A program made the translations under genes and the position numbers. Shown in pieces: positions 51,059 to 62,523 of a DNA stretch of 64,000 nt (position 1 is its first letter; every line of letters begins with the position of its first letter). Under the pieces are notes generated by a model. It searched no databases. It worked only from the letters and a program-made list of their open reading frames with translations, and was not told where the DNA came from. Source of the DNA: Desulfarculus sp. (GTDB lineage Bacteria; Desulfobacterota; Desulfarculia; Desulfarculales; Desulfarculaceae); the NCBI GenBank assembly GCA_003605055.1, contig QZKP01000072.1:1-64000 (forward strand), written 5' to 3'.

Positions 51059-51901
51059 TCAGGCCTCCTCGCCCCAGGCGCGGGCCGAGCGGGCGATCTT
51101 CTTGTGCACCGTGGCCCAGGTCTTGGTGGTCAGAAAGGATTGGGGCCAGCGCTCAAGCATCCGCTGGAACATGTCCCAGGGCAGGCTGAGGCTCATCTCG
51201 TCGGTTTTGAAAAACTTGCGCGCCGAGGGGTCCCAGCCGCCCAGCACCGCCTTCTGCTCGCCCTGCACCAGGTAACGGTAGGGCCAGGCGATGAGGTTGC
51301 TGCAGGCCGCGCCCATGGGCGAGCGCACCGCCTCCAGGTCCCCGGTGGCGAAGGTGGCCAACTGGTGCAGGCCGCAGAGGGTCTCCGGCCGGCAGAAAAA
51401 GGCCACCAGGTCCGGCTCCTCCGCGGGCCCGAACTGCTCAATGGGCTTGAGGATGCAGTAGCGGGCCGGGGCTGGCAGGGGGTCTATGGTCTCAAAGAAG
51501 CAGCGGCAGGCCTCGGGCGAGTCAAAGTAGCGCTCGCCCTCCAGGCGGCCGGGCACGCCGGTGGAGACGTAATACACGATGGTGTCGGTCTGGGGCCCCA
51601 GAAAGCCCAGGTAAAAGGCCCCGCCCGGACAGCCGAAGCGCTCCACGTCGAAGTAGGCCGCGGCCTGCTTGCGCCGCGCCCGCCAGATGGTGCCCATGAC
51701 GCAGGAGAAGCTTTCGAACACCTGGGGCCAGTCCACCTGGCCCCTCTGCTCCTTCTCCCGGGTGGGCAGCAGGCCGGGCATGGGCGCCGGCGAGAGCCCC
51801 TGGGCCGGCGGCTGGTCGCTGTAGAAGATGCCCAGGGGGCTTTCGGCGCAGCCGATGGTCTTGAGAAACTCCGGCAGGCCCGCGATGTGGGATGGCTCCA
51901 T
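51059..51901 (-). CDS. DUF169 family protein
   Basis: 280 residues with the DUF169 pattern: an N-terminal SPLGIFYSDQPP segment, the CVMGTIWRARRKQAAAYFD region, several conserved Cys (FGCPGGAFYLGF, ACRCFF, ETLCGLHQLATFATGD, GAACSNLIAWPY). The family occurs mostly in anaerobes and archaea without a defined function. GGAGGAGGCT precedes the ATG. It is transcribed with the following DUF6125-like gene. Confidence 0.78.
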   Translation of the reverse strand: MEPSHIAGLPEFLKTIGCAESPLGIFYSDQPPAQGLSPAPMPGLLPTREKEQRGQVDWPQVFESFSCVMGTIWRARRKQAAAYFDVERFGCPGGAFYLGFLGPQTDTIVYYVSTGVPGRLEGERYFDSPEACRCFFETIDPLPAPARYCILKPIEQFGPAEEPDLVAFFCRPETLCGLHQLATFATGDLEAVRSPMGAACSNLIAWPYRYLVQGEQKAVLGGWDPSARKFFKTDEMSLSLPWDMFQRMLERWPQSFLTTKTWATVHKKIARSARAWGEEA

Positions 51902-51960
51902 AGCCTCCTCCTTGCTGGGTGGGCGTTGGGTCCATTATATGCGGCGGCCGCGGCGGGCGC

Positions 51961-51998
51961 AAAAAAAGGCCGGCCCCCCTTTCGGGAAGGCCGGCCCG
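51961..51998 (-). terminator. Terminator of dnaK
   Basis: On the minus strand a stem built of GGCCGGCCTTCCC, a GAAA loop and GGGGGGCCGGCC is followed by seven T residues. It lies about 35 bases after the dnaK stop. Confidence 0.88.
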
Positions 51999-52033
51999 CG
52001 GGCTTGCAAGGGAGGGGAGGAGTGTTTGCAGCC

Positions 52034-53950
<1,917 letters not shown>

Positions 53951-54063
53951 TAGCCTGTCCCTCCTGACGTTATAAACTCTGCCGCCTTGGCAGGCGGACG
54001 CGATCTGGTTGTTTTCTCTAGCTAAAAAAGCCCAGCCCAGGGCCGGGTCCAGCTTCACATCTA

Positions 54064-54091
54064 AAGTTAAGTCCTCACCCGGCCATGTCAA
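54064..54091 (-). promoter_or_regulatory. Probable promoter of dnaK
   Basis: Minus strand TTGACA (54091-54086), a 16-base spacer and TAACTT (54069-54064). The -10 area GGACTTAACTTTAGATG is nearly the same as that of the divergent hsp20 promoter. No CIRCE element (TTAGCACTC-N9-GAGTGCTAA) is visible. Confidence 0.6.
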
Positions 54092-54145
54092 GCGTCCAAG
54101 TACACCATTTGCATGCTTTTTTATGGGTTACGCCCCAGGTGGATT

Positions 54146-54173
54146 TTGCGTATATTAAAAAAAGACTTAACTT
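54146..54173 (+). promoter_or_regulatory. Probable promoter of hsp20-lon
   Basis: TTGCGT at 54146-54151, a 16-base spacer and TAACTT at 54168-54173, within AGACTTAACTTAAATG. It shares the GACTTAACTT core and spacing with the dnaK promoter. Transcription should begin about 65 bases before the hsp20 ATG. Confidence 0.55.
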
Positions 54174-54245
54174 AAATGGGCACGGGGCAGGCGGCCCGAG
54201 GCGGCCAGCCCCTCAGTAGTTAGTCATTCTAGGAGCTTAGCAGTC

Positions 54246-54671
54246 ATGGACCGAGATTTTCCCCTGGGCGGCCGCCTGTTCAGCGCACGCCTACGCCAGA
54301 TGTTGGACAACCTGCAGCGGCCGGGGCCCTCTGAGGAGGGCGGGGCCTGGTCGCCGGCGGTGGACATCGTGGAGACGCCCCAGGCGGTGGTGATCGTGGC
54401 CGAGCTGGCCGGGGTGCGGCGCGAGGACATCAAGGTATTGGTGGACGGCGAGGTGGTGCGCATTTACGGCCGCCGCGAGCCCAGCCTGCACCAGCCCGGC
54501 GCCCGCTACCACCGCCTGGAGATCGAGTCCGGCGACTTCGTGCGCTCCTTCCGCATCGGGGTGCCCTTCGACCCTCAGGGGGTGGAAGCCACCACCTCCA
54601 TGGGGCTGCTGAAAATCACGCTGCCCAAGCGCGAGGCCTCCCGGCGCAAGATAGACGTTGAGGCCGTCTGA
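54246..54671 (+). CDS. Small heat-shock protein Hsp20 (alpha-crystallin family)
   Basis: 141 residues with an alpha-crystallin domain ([30 protein letters not shown]) and the closing GLLKITLPK motif. It holds unfolded proteins for refolding by DnaK. AGGAG lies 11 bases before the ATG. Its stop overlaps the lon ATG by one base, so chaperone and protease are coupled. The N-terminal arm is short and there is almost no C-terminal extension. Confidence 0.9.
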   Translation: MDRDFPLGGRLFSARLRQMLDNLQRPGPSEEGGAWSPAVDIVETPQAVVIVAELAGVRREDIKVLVDGEVVRIYGRREPSLHQPGARYHRLEIESGDFVRSFRIGVPFDPQGVEATTSMGLLKITLPKREASRRKIDVEAV

Positions 54672-57214
54672 TGACGGACGGGAAAAAGATCATGAGTGAA
54701 CAAGATCTGCGGTCCGACGAGCCGGTGTCCGTGAGCCTGGCCGACGCAGACCCCGACCAGCGCCCCTCGCCGGGGCGGCTGGTGCGGCTGCCCGTGGTGC
54801 TGCCCATCCTGGCGGTGAAGGACCAGAGCATGTTCCCGCGTATGGTCCTGCCCATGCTCATCTCCGATTCCCGGCACCAGCGCCTGGTGGACGAGGTGCT
54901 CGCCGGCGACAAGATCGTGGGCCTGGTGGCCCTCCGGGGCGAGACCAGCGCCGAGGAGGTGAAAAGCGCCGCGGACCTCTATGACGTGGGCGTGGCCGCC
55001 CAGGTCCTGCAGATGGCCAAGAGCGAGAGCGAGGGCGTGCGCCTGGTGGCCCAGGGCCTGACCCGTTTCCGGCTCCAGGAGCTGATCCACACCGAGCCCT
55101 TCCTGCTGGCCCGGGTGGAGGCGGTGAGCGACATCCTCAGCGAGGACCTGGAGAGCAAGGCCCTGGTCAGCAACCTGCGCGGCCTGTTCCGGCGGGTGCT
55201 GGATCTGTCCCCCCACCTGCCCAGCGAGCTCACCTCCCTGGTGGCCAGCGTGGACCACCCCGGCGCCCTGTGCGACATGGTGGCCAGCGCCCTGAACCTG
55301 AACCCCGAGGAGCGCCAGAGCATCGTGGAGGCCCTGGACGTCGCCGAGCGCCTGCGCCGGGTGGTGACCCTGCTCAACCGCGAGATACAGGTGCTGGAGC
55401 TGGGCAGCAAGATTCAGAACCAGGTCAAGGAGGGGCTGGACAAGACCCAGCGCGAGTACTACCTGCGCCAGCAGCTGAAGGCCATCCAGGCCGAGCTGGG
55501 CGAACAGGAGCCCGGCGAAAGCGAGACCGCCGAACTGCGCCGCAAGCTGGAGGAGAAGCTCCTGAGCGATGAGGTGCGCGCCGAGGCCGAGCGCGAGTTG
55601 AAGCGCCTGGAGGCCATGCACCCCTCCAGCGCCGAGTACCACGTGATCACCACCTACCTGGATTGGATACTGCACCTGCCCTGGCAGGAGCAGACCGAGG
55701 ACCACCTGGACATCAAGCAGGCCCGGGCCGTCCTGGAGGCGGACCACTACGACCTGGACAAGGTCAAGCGCCGCATCCTGGAGTATCTGGCGGTGCGCAA
55801 GCTCAACCCGGAGATGAAAGGCCCCATCCTGTGCCTGGTGGGCCCGCCGGGGGTTGGCAAGACCTCCCTGGGCCGCTCCATCGCCCGGGCCCTGGGGCGC
55901 AAGTTCGCCCGCATCAGCCTGGGGGGCGTGCGCGACGAGGCCGAGATACGCGGCCACCGCCGCACCTACGTGGGCGCCCTGCCCGGCCGCATCATCCAGA
56001 GCGTGCGCCGGGCCGGCAGCCGCAACCCGGTGTTCATGCTCGACGAGGTGGACAAGGTGGGCGCCGACTTCCGGGGCGACCCCAGCAGCGCCCTCTTAGA
56101 GGTGCTGGACCCGGAGCAGAACTTCTCTTTCTCCGACCACTACCTGGACCTGCCCTTTGACCTGAGCAAGGTGATGTTCATCACCACGGCCAACGTGCTG
56201 GACACCATACCCCCGCCGCTCAGGGACCGCATGGAGGTGCTGGAGATACCCGGCTACACCGCCGAGGACAAGCTGGCCATCGCCAAGCGCTACCTGGTGC
56301 CCCGCCAGCGCAAGGAGCACGGCCTGAGCGCCAAGCAACTGACCATCGCCGACGCGGCCATCAAGCTGCTCATTTCCGGCTACACTCGCGAGGCGGGCCT
56401 GCGCAACCTGGAGCGGGAGATCGGCGCCCTGTGCCGCTGGGCCGCCCGGACCATCGCCGAGGGCGAAACGAAGAAGGTGGCCGTCAGCAAGGGCGACGTG
56501 GCCGAGGTGCTGGGGCCCCAGCGCATCCTGCCCGACACCGCGCTGCGCACCGCGGTGCCCGGCGTGGCCACCGGCCTGGCCTGGACCCCCTCCGGCGGCG
56601 ACATCCTGTTCGTGGAGGCCTCGCGCATGCCCGGCAAGGGCAACCTCTCCCTCACCGGCCAGTTGGGCGAGGTGATGAAGGAGTCGGCCCAGGCCGCGGT
56701 GAGCTATCTGCGGGCCAACGCCGAAAACTTCGGCCTGGAGCCGGACTTCGCGGCCCACACCGACATCCACGTGCACGTGCCGGCCGGGGCCATTCCCAAG
56801 GACGGCCCCAGCGCCGGGGTGACCATGTTCACGGCCCTCTTGTCGCTGCTCTCGGGCCGGCCGGTGCGCTCGGACGTGGCCATGACCGGCGAGATCACCC
56901 TGCGGGGCATGGTGCTGCCCGTGGGGGGCATCAAGGAGAAAGTGCTGGCCGCCCACCGGGCGGGCATCAGGACCCTGATCCTGCCCGCGGCCAATGAGCG
57001 CGACCTGGTGGACGTGCCGGACAAGGTAAAGAAGCAGCTCGGCTTCCACTTCGCCGAGCGCATGGACCAGGTGGCCGCCTGGGCCCTGGCGGCCAAGCCG
57101 GGCCGGGCCAAGAAGGCCAAGGCCGGCGCCAAGAAGGCCCGGCCCCGTAAGACCGCCGCCAAGGCCAAGCCTCGCCAGGCGGCCGAGAGAAAGGCGGCCC
57201 GGGGCAAGGGCTAG
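54671..57214 (+). CDS. lon: ATP-dependent protease Lon with a basic C-terminal tail
   Basis: 847 residues: N-terminal LON domain ([21 protein letters not shown]), AAA domain with Walker [12 protein letters not shown] and Walker [12 protein letters not shown], and the protease domain with the catalytic Ser in [11 protein letters not shown] and Lys in [11 protein letters not shown]. It degrades damaged proteins. After the normal end (about residue 805) comes a tail of about 40 residues rich in Lys, Ala, Arg and Pro ([20 protein letters not shown]), like histone-H1-type tails. The first 30 residues are also unlike standard Lon. A second ATG at 54692 is possible. Confidence 0.95.
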   Translation: MTDGKKIMSEQDLRSDEPVSVSLADADPDQRPSPGRLVRLPVVLPILAVKDQSMFPRMVLPMLISDSRHQRLVDEVLAGDKIVGLVALRGETSAEEVKSAADLYDVGVAAQVLQMAKSESEGVRLVAQGLTRFRLQELIHTEPFLLARVEAVSDILSEDLESKALVSNLRGLFRRVLDLSPHLPSELTSLVASVDHPGALCDMVASALNLNPEERQSIVEALDVAERLRRVVTLLNREIQVLELGSKIQNQVKEGLDKTQREYYLRQQLKAIQAELGEQEPGESETAELRRKLEEKLLSDEVRAEAERELKRLEAMHPSSAEYHVITTYLDWILHLPWQEQTEDHLDIKQARAVLEADHYDLDKVKRRILEYLAVRKLNPEMKGPILCLVGPPGVGKTSLGRSIARALGRKFARISLGGVRDEAEIRGHRRTYVGALPGRIIQSVRRAGSRNPVFMLDEVDKVGADFRGDPSSALLEVLDPEQNFSFSDHYLDLPFDLSKVMFITTANVLDTIPPPLRDRMEVLEIPGYTAEDKLAIAKRYLVPRQRKEHGLSAKQLTIADAAIKLLISGYTREAGLRNLEREIGALCRWAARTIAEGETKKVAVSKGDVAEVLGPQRILPDTALRTAVPGVATGLAWTPSGGDILFVEASRMPGKGNLSLTGQLGEVMKESAQAAVSYLRANAENFGLEPDFAAHTDIHVHVPAGAIPKDGPSAGVTMFTALLSLLSGRPVRSDVAMTGEITLRGMVLPVGGIKEKVLAAHRAGIRTLILPAANERDLVDVPDKVKKQLGFHFAERMDQVAAWALAAKPGRAKKAKAGAKKARPRKTAAKAKPRQAAERKAARGKG

Positions 57215-57269
57215 ACAGGCTCCAGCGAGGTTAGAGGCAAGGACGGCCGCTCTGCATATAATAGAGTAA

Positions 57270-57300
57270 AGGCGCTCCGCCGAGAGGCGGGGCGCTTTTT
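57270..57300 (+). terminator. Terminator of hsp20-lon
   Basis: GCGCTCCGCC at 57272-57281, a GAGA loop and GGCGGGGCGC at 57286-57295, then TTTTT. It lies 57 bases after the lon stop. Confidence 0.88.
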
Positions 57301-57525
57301 ATGGGCGGCTGATCCAGGGAGGCCCCTTGCCAGTGGTTGCCCTGGCCCGAACCAAACAAAAAACGACCGTAGATGACTTGAACAGCCGCCGGTGGTTTTC
57401 CGGGCGCCGCGGGTACAGGAGGGCCTGACCGTACCTAGCGGCCGAGCCTGACCCGCCGGCCCAGGCCACCTCCTTCTTCTTACTCTCGACCTACCGGCTT
57501 TATTCTTTGCGCATCCCCCCGCCCC
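57301..57525. other. Spacer between convergent terminators
   Basis: Between the lon terminator and that of the lytic transglycosylase. No gene, RNA or repeat is recognised. The open frames on the track here have no family features. Confidence 0.5.
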
Positions 57526-57555
57526 AAATAAAAACCGCCGCCCGGCGGGCGGCGG
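57526..57555 (-). terminator. Terminator of the LysM lytic transglycosylase gene
   Basis: On the minus strand CCGCCGCCCG (57555-57546) pairs with CGGGCGGCGG (57544-57535), followed by TTTTTATTT. It lies about 20 bases after the stop. Confidence 0.88.
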
Positions 57556-57575
57556 TGGGTTTGTCGAGGCTAAGC

Positions 57576-59204
57576 CTAGGAGTCGTCCCGCTTGACCATC
57601 AGGCGGTCGCCGGGGGTGATGTCGTTGGAGGTCAGGCCGTTCCAGCGCTTGAGCTGAGCCGGGGTCACCTTGAAGCGCCGGCCGATGTTCCACAGGTTGT
57701 CCCCCCGCTTGACCACATACACCACGCGGTCGGACTTGGAGGCGGGCCCGGTGACCAGCTTGCCCTCGGCCTTGGCGCTGGGCACGTACAGCACCAGCTT
57801 CTGGCCGGACTTGATGCGTCCGTTGCGCTGGTCGTTCCAGCGCACGATCTGCCGCCAGTCTATGTTGTAGGAGCGGGCGATGTGCCACAGGGTGTCGCCC
57901 GGCCGCACCGTGTGCACGATCTTCTGCACGCCGCGGGGTTTGCTGGCCAGGCGGGGCAGGCTCTTCTCGCTGCGCCTGGCCTGGGCGTAGACCTTGACCT
58001 TCTCGTTGGAGGGGATGACCACCTTCTGGCCCAAGCGCAGGCGCCGCGGGTCCAGGCCGGGGTTGGCGGCCAGCAGGTCGTTGAGTTTCACGCCGTGGGC
58101 CCGGGCCAGGCGGCCCAGGGTGTCGCCCTTGCTCACCCGCACGGTCACCGCGCCGATGCGGGCCAGGCGCTTGGGCGGGGGCAACTGGGCATAGGCCGTA
58201 TCGAAGACGATCTTGCGGCCCTGGGGTATGCGCAGGGAGTATTTGCCTTCCACGGGCGGGGTGGCCCAGCGCCGCAACTCCGGGTTGATCTCGCTGAGCT
58301 GGCTGGTGCTGATGCCCGCCAGCTTGGCGGCCACGCCCAGGGCGGTGCCCGGATGCACCTGCACCGTGTCAAAGGTCATGGGCGGCTGGTAGGCGATGTT
58401 GGTGAAGCCGTATTTCTCGGGCTCCTTGGCGATCAAGGCCGCGGCGATCATCTTGGGCACGTACTGCTTGGTCTCGCGCTTGATGTAGTTGCCCCGAGCC
58501 TTGCTGATGGACCAGAAGTCGTCGGCGTTGTAGCGCTTGAGGGCCTTGCGGATCTTGGCCTCGCCGGCGTTGTAGGCCGCCGCGGCCAGGTACCAGGAGC
58601 CGAACTCGTCGTGCAGGTCCTTCAGGTAGCGCGCGGCGGCGTGGGTGGATTTCACAGGGTCGCGGCGCTCGTCCACCCAGTAGTTGATCTTGAGGTTGTA
58701 GCGCCGGCCGGTGCCCTGTATGAACTGCCAGGGCCCCACCGCGTGCGCCCGGGAATAGGCCTGGCAGGAGAAGCCGCTCTCGATCATGGCCAGATACGCC
58801 AGGTCCTCGGGCAGGCCGTACTGCCGGAGGATGCCGCGCATCATGGGCAGGTAGCGCCCCGAGCGCGACAGCCACAGGGCGAAACGCTTGGGCACCTGGG
58901 ACTGGAAATAGTCGATGGACTCCTGCACCTCTTTGTTGATCACGATGGGAATATCGTAGGTGACCTTGGAGGGCTGATCCGAGGCCCCGGGCTCGGTCTT
59001 TTCGGTGACCACATCCTTCTCGCCCAGGGACTTGAGCTCCTGGGCCACCCGGGCCGAGAGCTCCTCCGGGGTGGGCTGGGGTCGCTTGGCAGAGAGCAGG
59101 GAGCGCTCCGGACCCTCGACCCTCTGGGGGGAGGAAGAAAAGGTGGAGCAGCCAGCGGCCACCAGGGCGCACATGACCACAGGGAGCAGGAGGCGGTGCT
59201 TCAT
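57576..59204 (-). CDS. mltD: Membrane-bound lytic transglycosylase D-like lipoprotein with LysM repeats
   Basis: 542 residues from the ATG at 59204 (GGAAGG upstream; the ATG at 59216 is an alternative). Lipobox LVAAGC, then an SLT domain with catalytic Glu in YLAMIESGFS, GPWQFIQGTGRRYNL and AAYNAGEAKIRKAL. An intermediate region follows, then three LysM-type repeats (VRVSKGDTLGRLARAHGV, HTVRPGDTLWHIARSYNI, YVVKRGDNLWNIGRRFKV). It cuts peptidoglycan at the outer membrane. It is larger and has more LysM units than the copy at 31139. Confidence 0.9.
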   Translation of the reverse strand: MKHRLLLPVVMCALVAAGCSTFSSSPQRVEGPERSLLSAKRPQPTPEELSARVAQELKSLGEKDVVTEKTEPGASDQPSKVTYDIPIVINKEVQESIDYFQSQVPKRFALWLSRSGRYLPMMRGILRQYGLPEDLAYLAMIESGFSCQAYSRAHAVGPWQFIQGTGRRYNLKINYWVDERRDPVKSTHAAARYLKDLHDEFGSWYLAAAAYNAGEAKIRKALKRYNADDFWSISKARGNYIKRETKQYVPKMIAAALIAKEPEKYGFTNIAYQPPMTFDTVQVHPGTALGVAAKLAGISTSQLSEINPELRRWATPPVEGKYSLRIPQGRKIVFDTAYAQLPPPKRLARIGAVTVRVSKGDTLGRLARAHGVKLNDLLAANPGLDPRRLRLGQKVVIPSNEKVKVYAQARRSEKSLPRLASKPRGVQKIVHTVRPGDTLWHIARSYNIDWRQIVRWNDQRNGRIKSGQKLVLYVPSAKAEGKLVTGPASKSDRVVYVVKRGDNLWNIGRRFKVTPAQLKRWNGLTSNDITPGDRLMVKRDDS

Positions 59205-59252
59205 AAAACCTTCCATGACAAACCCGACTTGCCCACTGAACGCACTTGCATC

Positions 59253-59281
59253 AAAATATCAGAAGGAAACAGGCATGTAAA
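59253..59281 (-). promoter_or_regulatory. Promoter of the lytic transglycosylase gene
   Basis: Minus strand TTTACA (59281-59276), 17-base spacer, TATTTT (59258-59253). This gives a leader of about 45 bases before the ATG at 59204. Confidence 0.55.
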
Positions 59282-59356
59282 GGATAAGCGGCTTATAAAA
59301 TATAAACGTTTGTATGGTATTTAAATCCCTGTTCGGGGCTGCGGCCTGGTTTATAT

Positions 59357-59385
59357 TTGACCGGCCCCGTGAGCTGGGGTAGATT
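59357..59385 (+). promoter_or_regulatory. Promoter of the dsbD-like gene
   Basis: TTGACC at 59357-59362, a 17-base spacer and TAGATT at 59380-59385, about 50 bases before the ATG. A second TTGACT-N17-TAGTTT set just downstream would start transcription at the ATG itself. Confidence 0.5.
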
Positions 59386-59437
59386 CTAAGCCACCGTTTT
59401 ATTTGACTCGCTACGGCCAAGGTCTTAGTTTAATAAC

Positions 59438-60754
59438 ATGAAGCCCCATCGCGTATCCCGCCTGAGCTTCAGCGCGCCGTCCGTGGCGGCGCTGGCTCTG
59501 TTGTTGCTCTGGCCCTCGGCCGCCGGGGCCGCCGGGGCGGACCCCTTCAACGATCAGTCGGTGTGGTGGGTGCTGATGCTGGTCTTCGCCGGCGGGCTGG
59601 GGCTGAACCTGACCCCTTGCGTCTATCCCCTGATCCCCATCACCGTGGGCTACTTCGGGGGCCGGGCCGAGCGCCGGCGCAGCCTGGTGATGACCGCCGC
59701 CGCCTACTGGACGGGCATGGCCCTGATGTACTCGGCCTTGGGCGGCTTCGTTTCGGTCAGCGGCGGGTTCCTGGGCCAGACCCTGGCCCACCCGGCGGTG
59801 CTCTTGTTCCTGGTGGCGGTCATGCTGGCCCTGGCCGCCAGCATGTTCGGCCTGTGGGAGCTGCGCCTGCCGGCGGCCCTGAACCGGGCCGCAGCGGTCA
59901 ACCGCGGCGGCGCGCTGGGCGCCTTCCTCATGGGCCTGACCGTGGGGCTCTTGGCCGCGCCCTGCGTGGGGCCCTTCGTGGTGGGCCTGATGACCCACGT
60001 GGCCAAGGTGGGCGACCTGGGCTACGGCCTGCTGGTCTTCTTCCTCCTGGCCGCCGGCCTAGGCCTGCCCCTGGCGGTGCTGGCCGTGTTCTCCGGGGCC
60101 CTCTCCCGCCTGCCCGGCTCCGGCGAGTGGATGCTGTGGGTGCGCAAGTTCTTCGGCATGGTCCTGGTGATCATGGCCGCCAACCTGGCCGAGCCCCTGC
60201 TCGGCAGCCGGCTCTCCTACTGGCTCATGGCCCTGGCCGGAGCCGCCGGAGGCGTTTACCTGGGCTTTTGGGAAAAGAGCGGAAAGGATCGTTTCGTGAC
60301 CTTCAAGCGCGTGGCAGGGCTGGTCTTGCTGGCCGCCGCGGTGGCCTTCTGGTGGTTCTTCAGCCAGCCCTTCGGCGCGGACAAGATACCTTGGACCCCC
60401 TACTCCCCCCAGGCCTTGGCCCAGGCCCAGCAGGAGCATAAGACGGCGGTGATCTACTTCACGGCCGACTGGTGCCCGCCCTGCAAGCAGCTCAAGGTCG
60501 AGACCTTCCCCGACTCCACGGTGCAGGAGCTGTTCAAGAGCTTCGCCCCCCTGACGGTGGACCTGAGCAAGGGCCCCGGCCCGCAGGAGCAGCGCCTGAT
60601 GCGCCTCTACGGGGTGCAGGGCGTGCCCACCCTGGTCTTCCTGGACCCCCAAGGCGCGGAGATCAAAGAGAGCCGGGTGGTGGGCTTCGTGCCGCCCAGC
60701 CGGCTGGTGCCCCGCCTGAAGATGGCCCTGGCCCGCAGCAAGTCGGGGAGCTAG
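59438..60754 (+). CDS. DsbD-like thiol:disulfide interchange protein
   Basis: 438 residues: signal peptide, about eight membrane segments of the DsbD/CcdA type with the redox Cys pair in LTPCVYP and AAPCVGP, then a periplasmic thioredoxin domain with WCPPCK. It carries electrons from cytoplasmic thioredoxin to periplasmic proteins. The N-terminal DsbD-alpha domain of E. coli DsbD is missing, so the terminal partner differs. It precedes the adenine-deaminase-like gene by 2 bases. Confidence 0.88.
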   Translation: MKPHRVSRLSFSAPSVAALALLLLWPSAAGAAGADPFNDQSVWWVLMLVFAGGLGLNLTPCVYPLIPITVGYFGGRAERRRSLVMTAAAYWTGMALMYSALGGFVSVSGGFLGQTLAHPAVLLFLVAVMLALAASMFGLWELRLPAALNRAAAVNRGGALGAFLMGLTVGLLAAPCVGPFVVGLMTHVAKVGDLGYGLLVFFLLAAGLGLPLAVLAVFSGALSRLPGSGEWMLWVRKFFGMVLVIMAANLAEPLLGSRLSYWLMALAGAAGGVYLGFWEKSGKDRFVTFKRVAGLVLLAAAVAFWWFFSQPFGADKIPWTPYSPQALAQAQQEHKTAVIYFTADWCPPCKQLKVETFPDSTVQELFKSFAPLTVDLSKGPGPQEQRLMRLYGVQGVPTLVFLDPQGAEIKESRVVGFVPPSRLVPRLKMALARSKSGS

Positions 60755-60756
60755 GC

Positions 60757-62523
60757 TTGGCCGGCCGGCCGCGACCCCTAGCGGCCCGTGGCCTGCGGAC
60801 CCTGGTGCGGGTGGCCCTGGGCCGCGCCCCGGCCGAGGCCCTGATCACTCACGCCCGGGTGGTCAACGTCTTCAATCACCAGATAAGCGCGCCCACTAGC
60901 GTGGCCCTGGCCCAGGGCCGGGTGGCGGCCATCGGCCCCGAGGCCCCGGCCTGGCGCGGGCCGGACACCCAGGTCTGGGAGGCCGGGGGCGCCTATCTGC
61001 TGCCCGGCCTCATAGACGCCCACACCCACCTGGATTCCATGTTCCAGCTGGGCCCTTACAGCGAGCTGGCCCTGGCCCGGGGCAACACCAGCGCCGTGAC
61101 CGAGCTGGCCATGATGGCCGGGGCCTGGGGCATCAACGGCCTGCGCCTGCTCTTGGCCGAGGCCGCGGCCGCGCCCCTGCGCGTCTTCAGCCTGGCCCCG
61201 CCCCTGGTGCCGCCCTTCCCGGAGTGGGAGACCAGCGCCGGCCTGAGCTTTGAGAACTTTAAGGAAATCCTGGCCCACCCGGACTGCCTGGGCGTGGGCG
61301 AGACCTACTGGCCGGCCATCATTGACGGCGAGGAGCGCGCGGCGATGAACTACGCCGCGGCCCAGGCTCTGGGCAAGACCTTGGAGGGCCACGGGGCCGG
61401 CGCCCGCGGCGCCCGCCTCATGGCCTACGCCGCGGCCGGCACCACCTCCTGCCACGAGTCGGTGAGCGCCGCCGACGCGGCCGAGCGCCTGGCCCTGGGC
61501 CTGGCGGTGATGGTGCGCGAGGGCTTCGTGCGCCGGGAGATGGCCGCGGTGGTCCCGGCCCTCCGGGACCTGCCCGAGAGCGGCCAGGCCATGCTGGTCA
61601 CGGACTTGGCCGACTTCGAGGACCTCATCGCGGCCGGGGCCCTGAACCCGCTCTTGGCCAAGGCCGCGGCCCTGGGCGTGGCGCCGGCCCGGGCCGTGGC
61701 CTGGTGCAGCCTCAACCCGGCCCGCTACTTCGGCCTGCGCTATATGGGGGCCGTGGCCCCGGGATACGTGGCCGACCTGGCGCTGGTGGAGGACCTGCAG
61801 GAGTTCCGCGCCCGCTGGGTCTGGCTGGAGGGCCGCCTGAAGGCCCAGCAGGGCCGGCTGCTCCAGCCGCCGCAAGCCTTTGTCTATCCGCCCTCGGCCT
61901 CGGCCACCCTGCGTTGTCCACCCCTGCCGCCCGAGGCCTTTTGCCTGGCCGCGCCGGGCGGCCGTGCCCGGGTGCGGGTGGTGGAGGCGGCCGGCGACAC
62001 CATCACCAAGGAGGCCCAGGCCGAACTCAAGGTGGCCCAGGGCAACGTGCTGGCCGACCCCGGCCAGGACGTGCTCAAGATGGCCCACGTGAACCGCCAC
62101 AGCGCAGAGCTTAAGATGGCCCTGGGCTTTGCCAAGGGCTGGGGCCTGAGGCAGGGGGCCCTGGCCACCAACCTCATCTGGGACACCACCAACCTGTTCG
62201 TGGCCGGCTGCAGCGAGGCGGAGATGTCCCTGGCCGCCGAGACGGTGCGGGCCATGGGCGGCGGCCTGGCCGTGGCCGCCGGCCAGCGGGTCCTGGCCCG
62301 CCTGCCCCTGCCCATCGGGGGCATCATCTCGCCGGAGCCGGTGCCGGAGGTGCACCGTATGGCCGAGGATTGCCGCCGGGCCCTGGCCGGGCTGGGCTGC
62401 CCCCTGCCCCGGCCCTTTTTGAGGGCCCAGACCTTCTGCTTCACCGGCCTGCCCTTCCTGCGCCTGACCGACAAGGGCCTGGTGGACGTGCGGGCGCGCA
62501 AGTTCGTGGAGGTGCTGCTGTGA
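60757..62523 (+). CDS. Adenine deaminase family amidohydrolase with altered active site
   Basis: 588 residues from a TTG at 60757, which has GGGGAG 6 bases upstream. The track start lies inside the dsbD-like gene. Length, domain order and several motifs (GHGAGARGARLMAYAAAGTTSCHES, GALATNLIWDTTNLFVAG) follow adenine deaminase. Key places differ from E. coli Ade: HIESS is HLDSM, DPHEI is VTELA, CTDD is VTDL and SHDSHN is IWDTTN. Metal binding is therefore changed and the substrate may not be adenine. Its stop overlaps the next GTG. Confidence 0.75.
   Translation: MAGRPRPLAARGLRTLVRVALGRAPAEALITHARVVNVFNHQISAPTSVALAQGRVAAIGPEAPAWRGPDTQVWEAGGAYLLPGLIDAHTHLDSMFQLGPYSELALARGNTSAVTELAMMAGAWGINGLRLLLAEAAAAPLRVFSLAPPLVPPFPEWETSAGLSFENFKEILAHPDCLGVGETYWPAIIDGEERAAMNYAAAQALGKTLEGHGAGARGARLMAYAAAGTTSCHESVSAADAAERLALGLAVMVREGFVRREMAAVVPALRDLPESGQAMLVTDLADFEDLIAAGALNPLLAKAAALGVAPARAVAWCSLNPARYFGLRYMGAVAPGYVADLALVEDLQEFRARWVWLEGRLKAQQGRLLQPPQAFVYPPSASATLRCPPLPPEAFCLAAPGGRARVRVVEAAGDTITKEAQAELKVAQGNVLADPGQDVLKMAHVNRHSAELKMALGFAKGWGLRQGALATNLIWDTTNLFVAGCSEAEMSLAAETVRAMGGGLAVAAGQRVLARLPLPIGGIISPEPVPEVHRMAEDCRRALAGLGCPLPRPFLRAQTFCFTGLPFLRLTDKGLVDVRARKFVEVLL

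Noticed and set aside
53951-54245. CIRCE/HrcA operator upstream of dnaK
   Set aside because: No TTAGCACTC-N9-GAGTGCTAA pattern was found on either strand.
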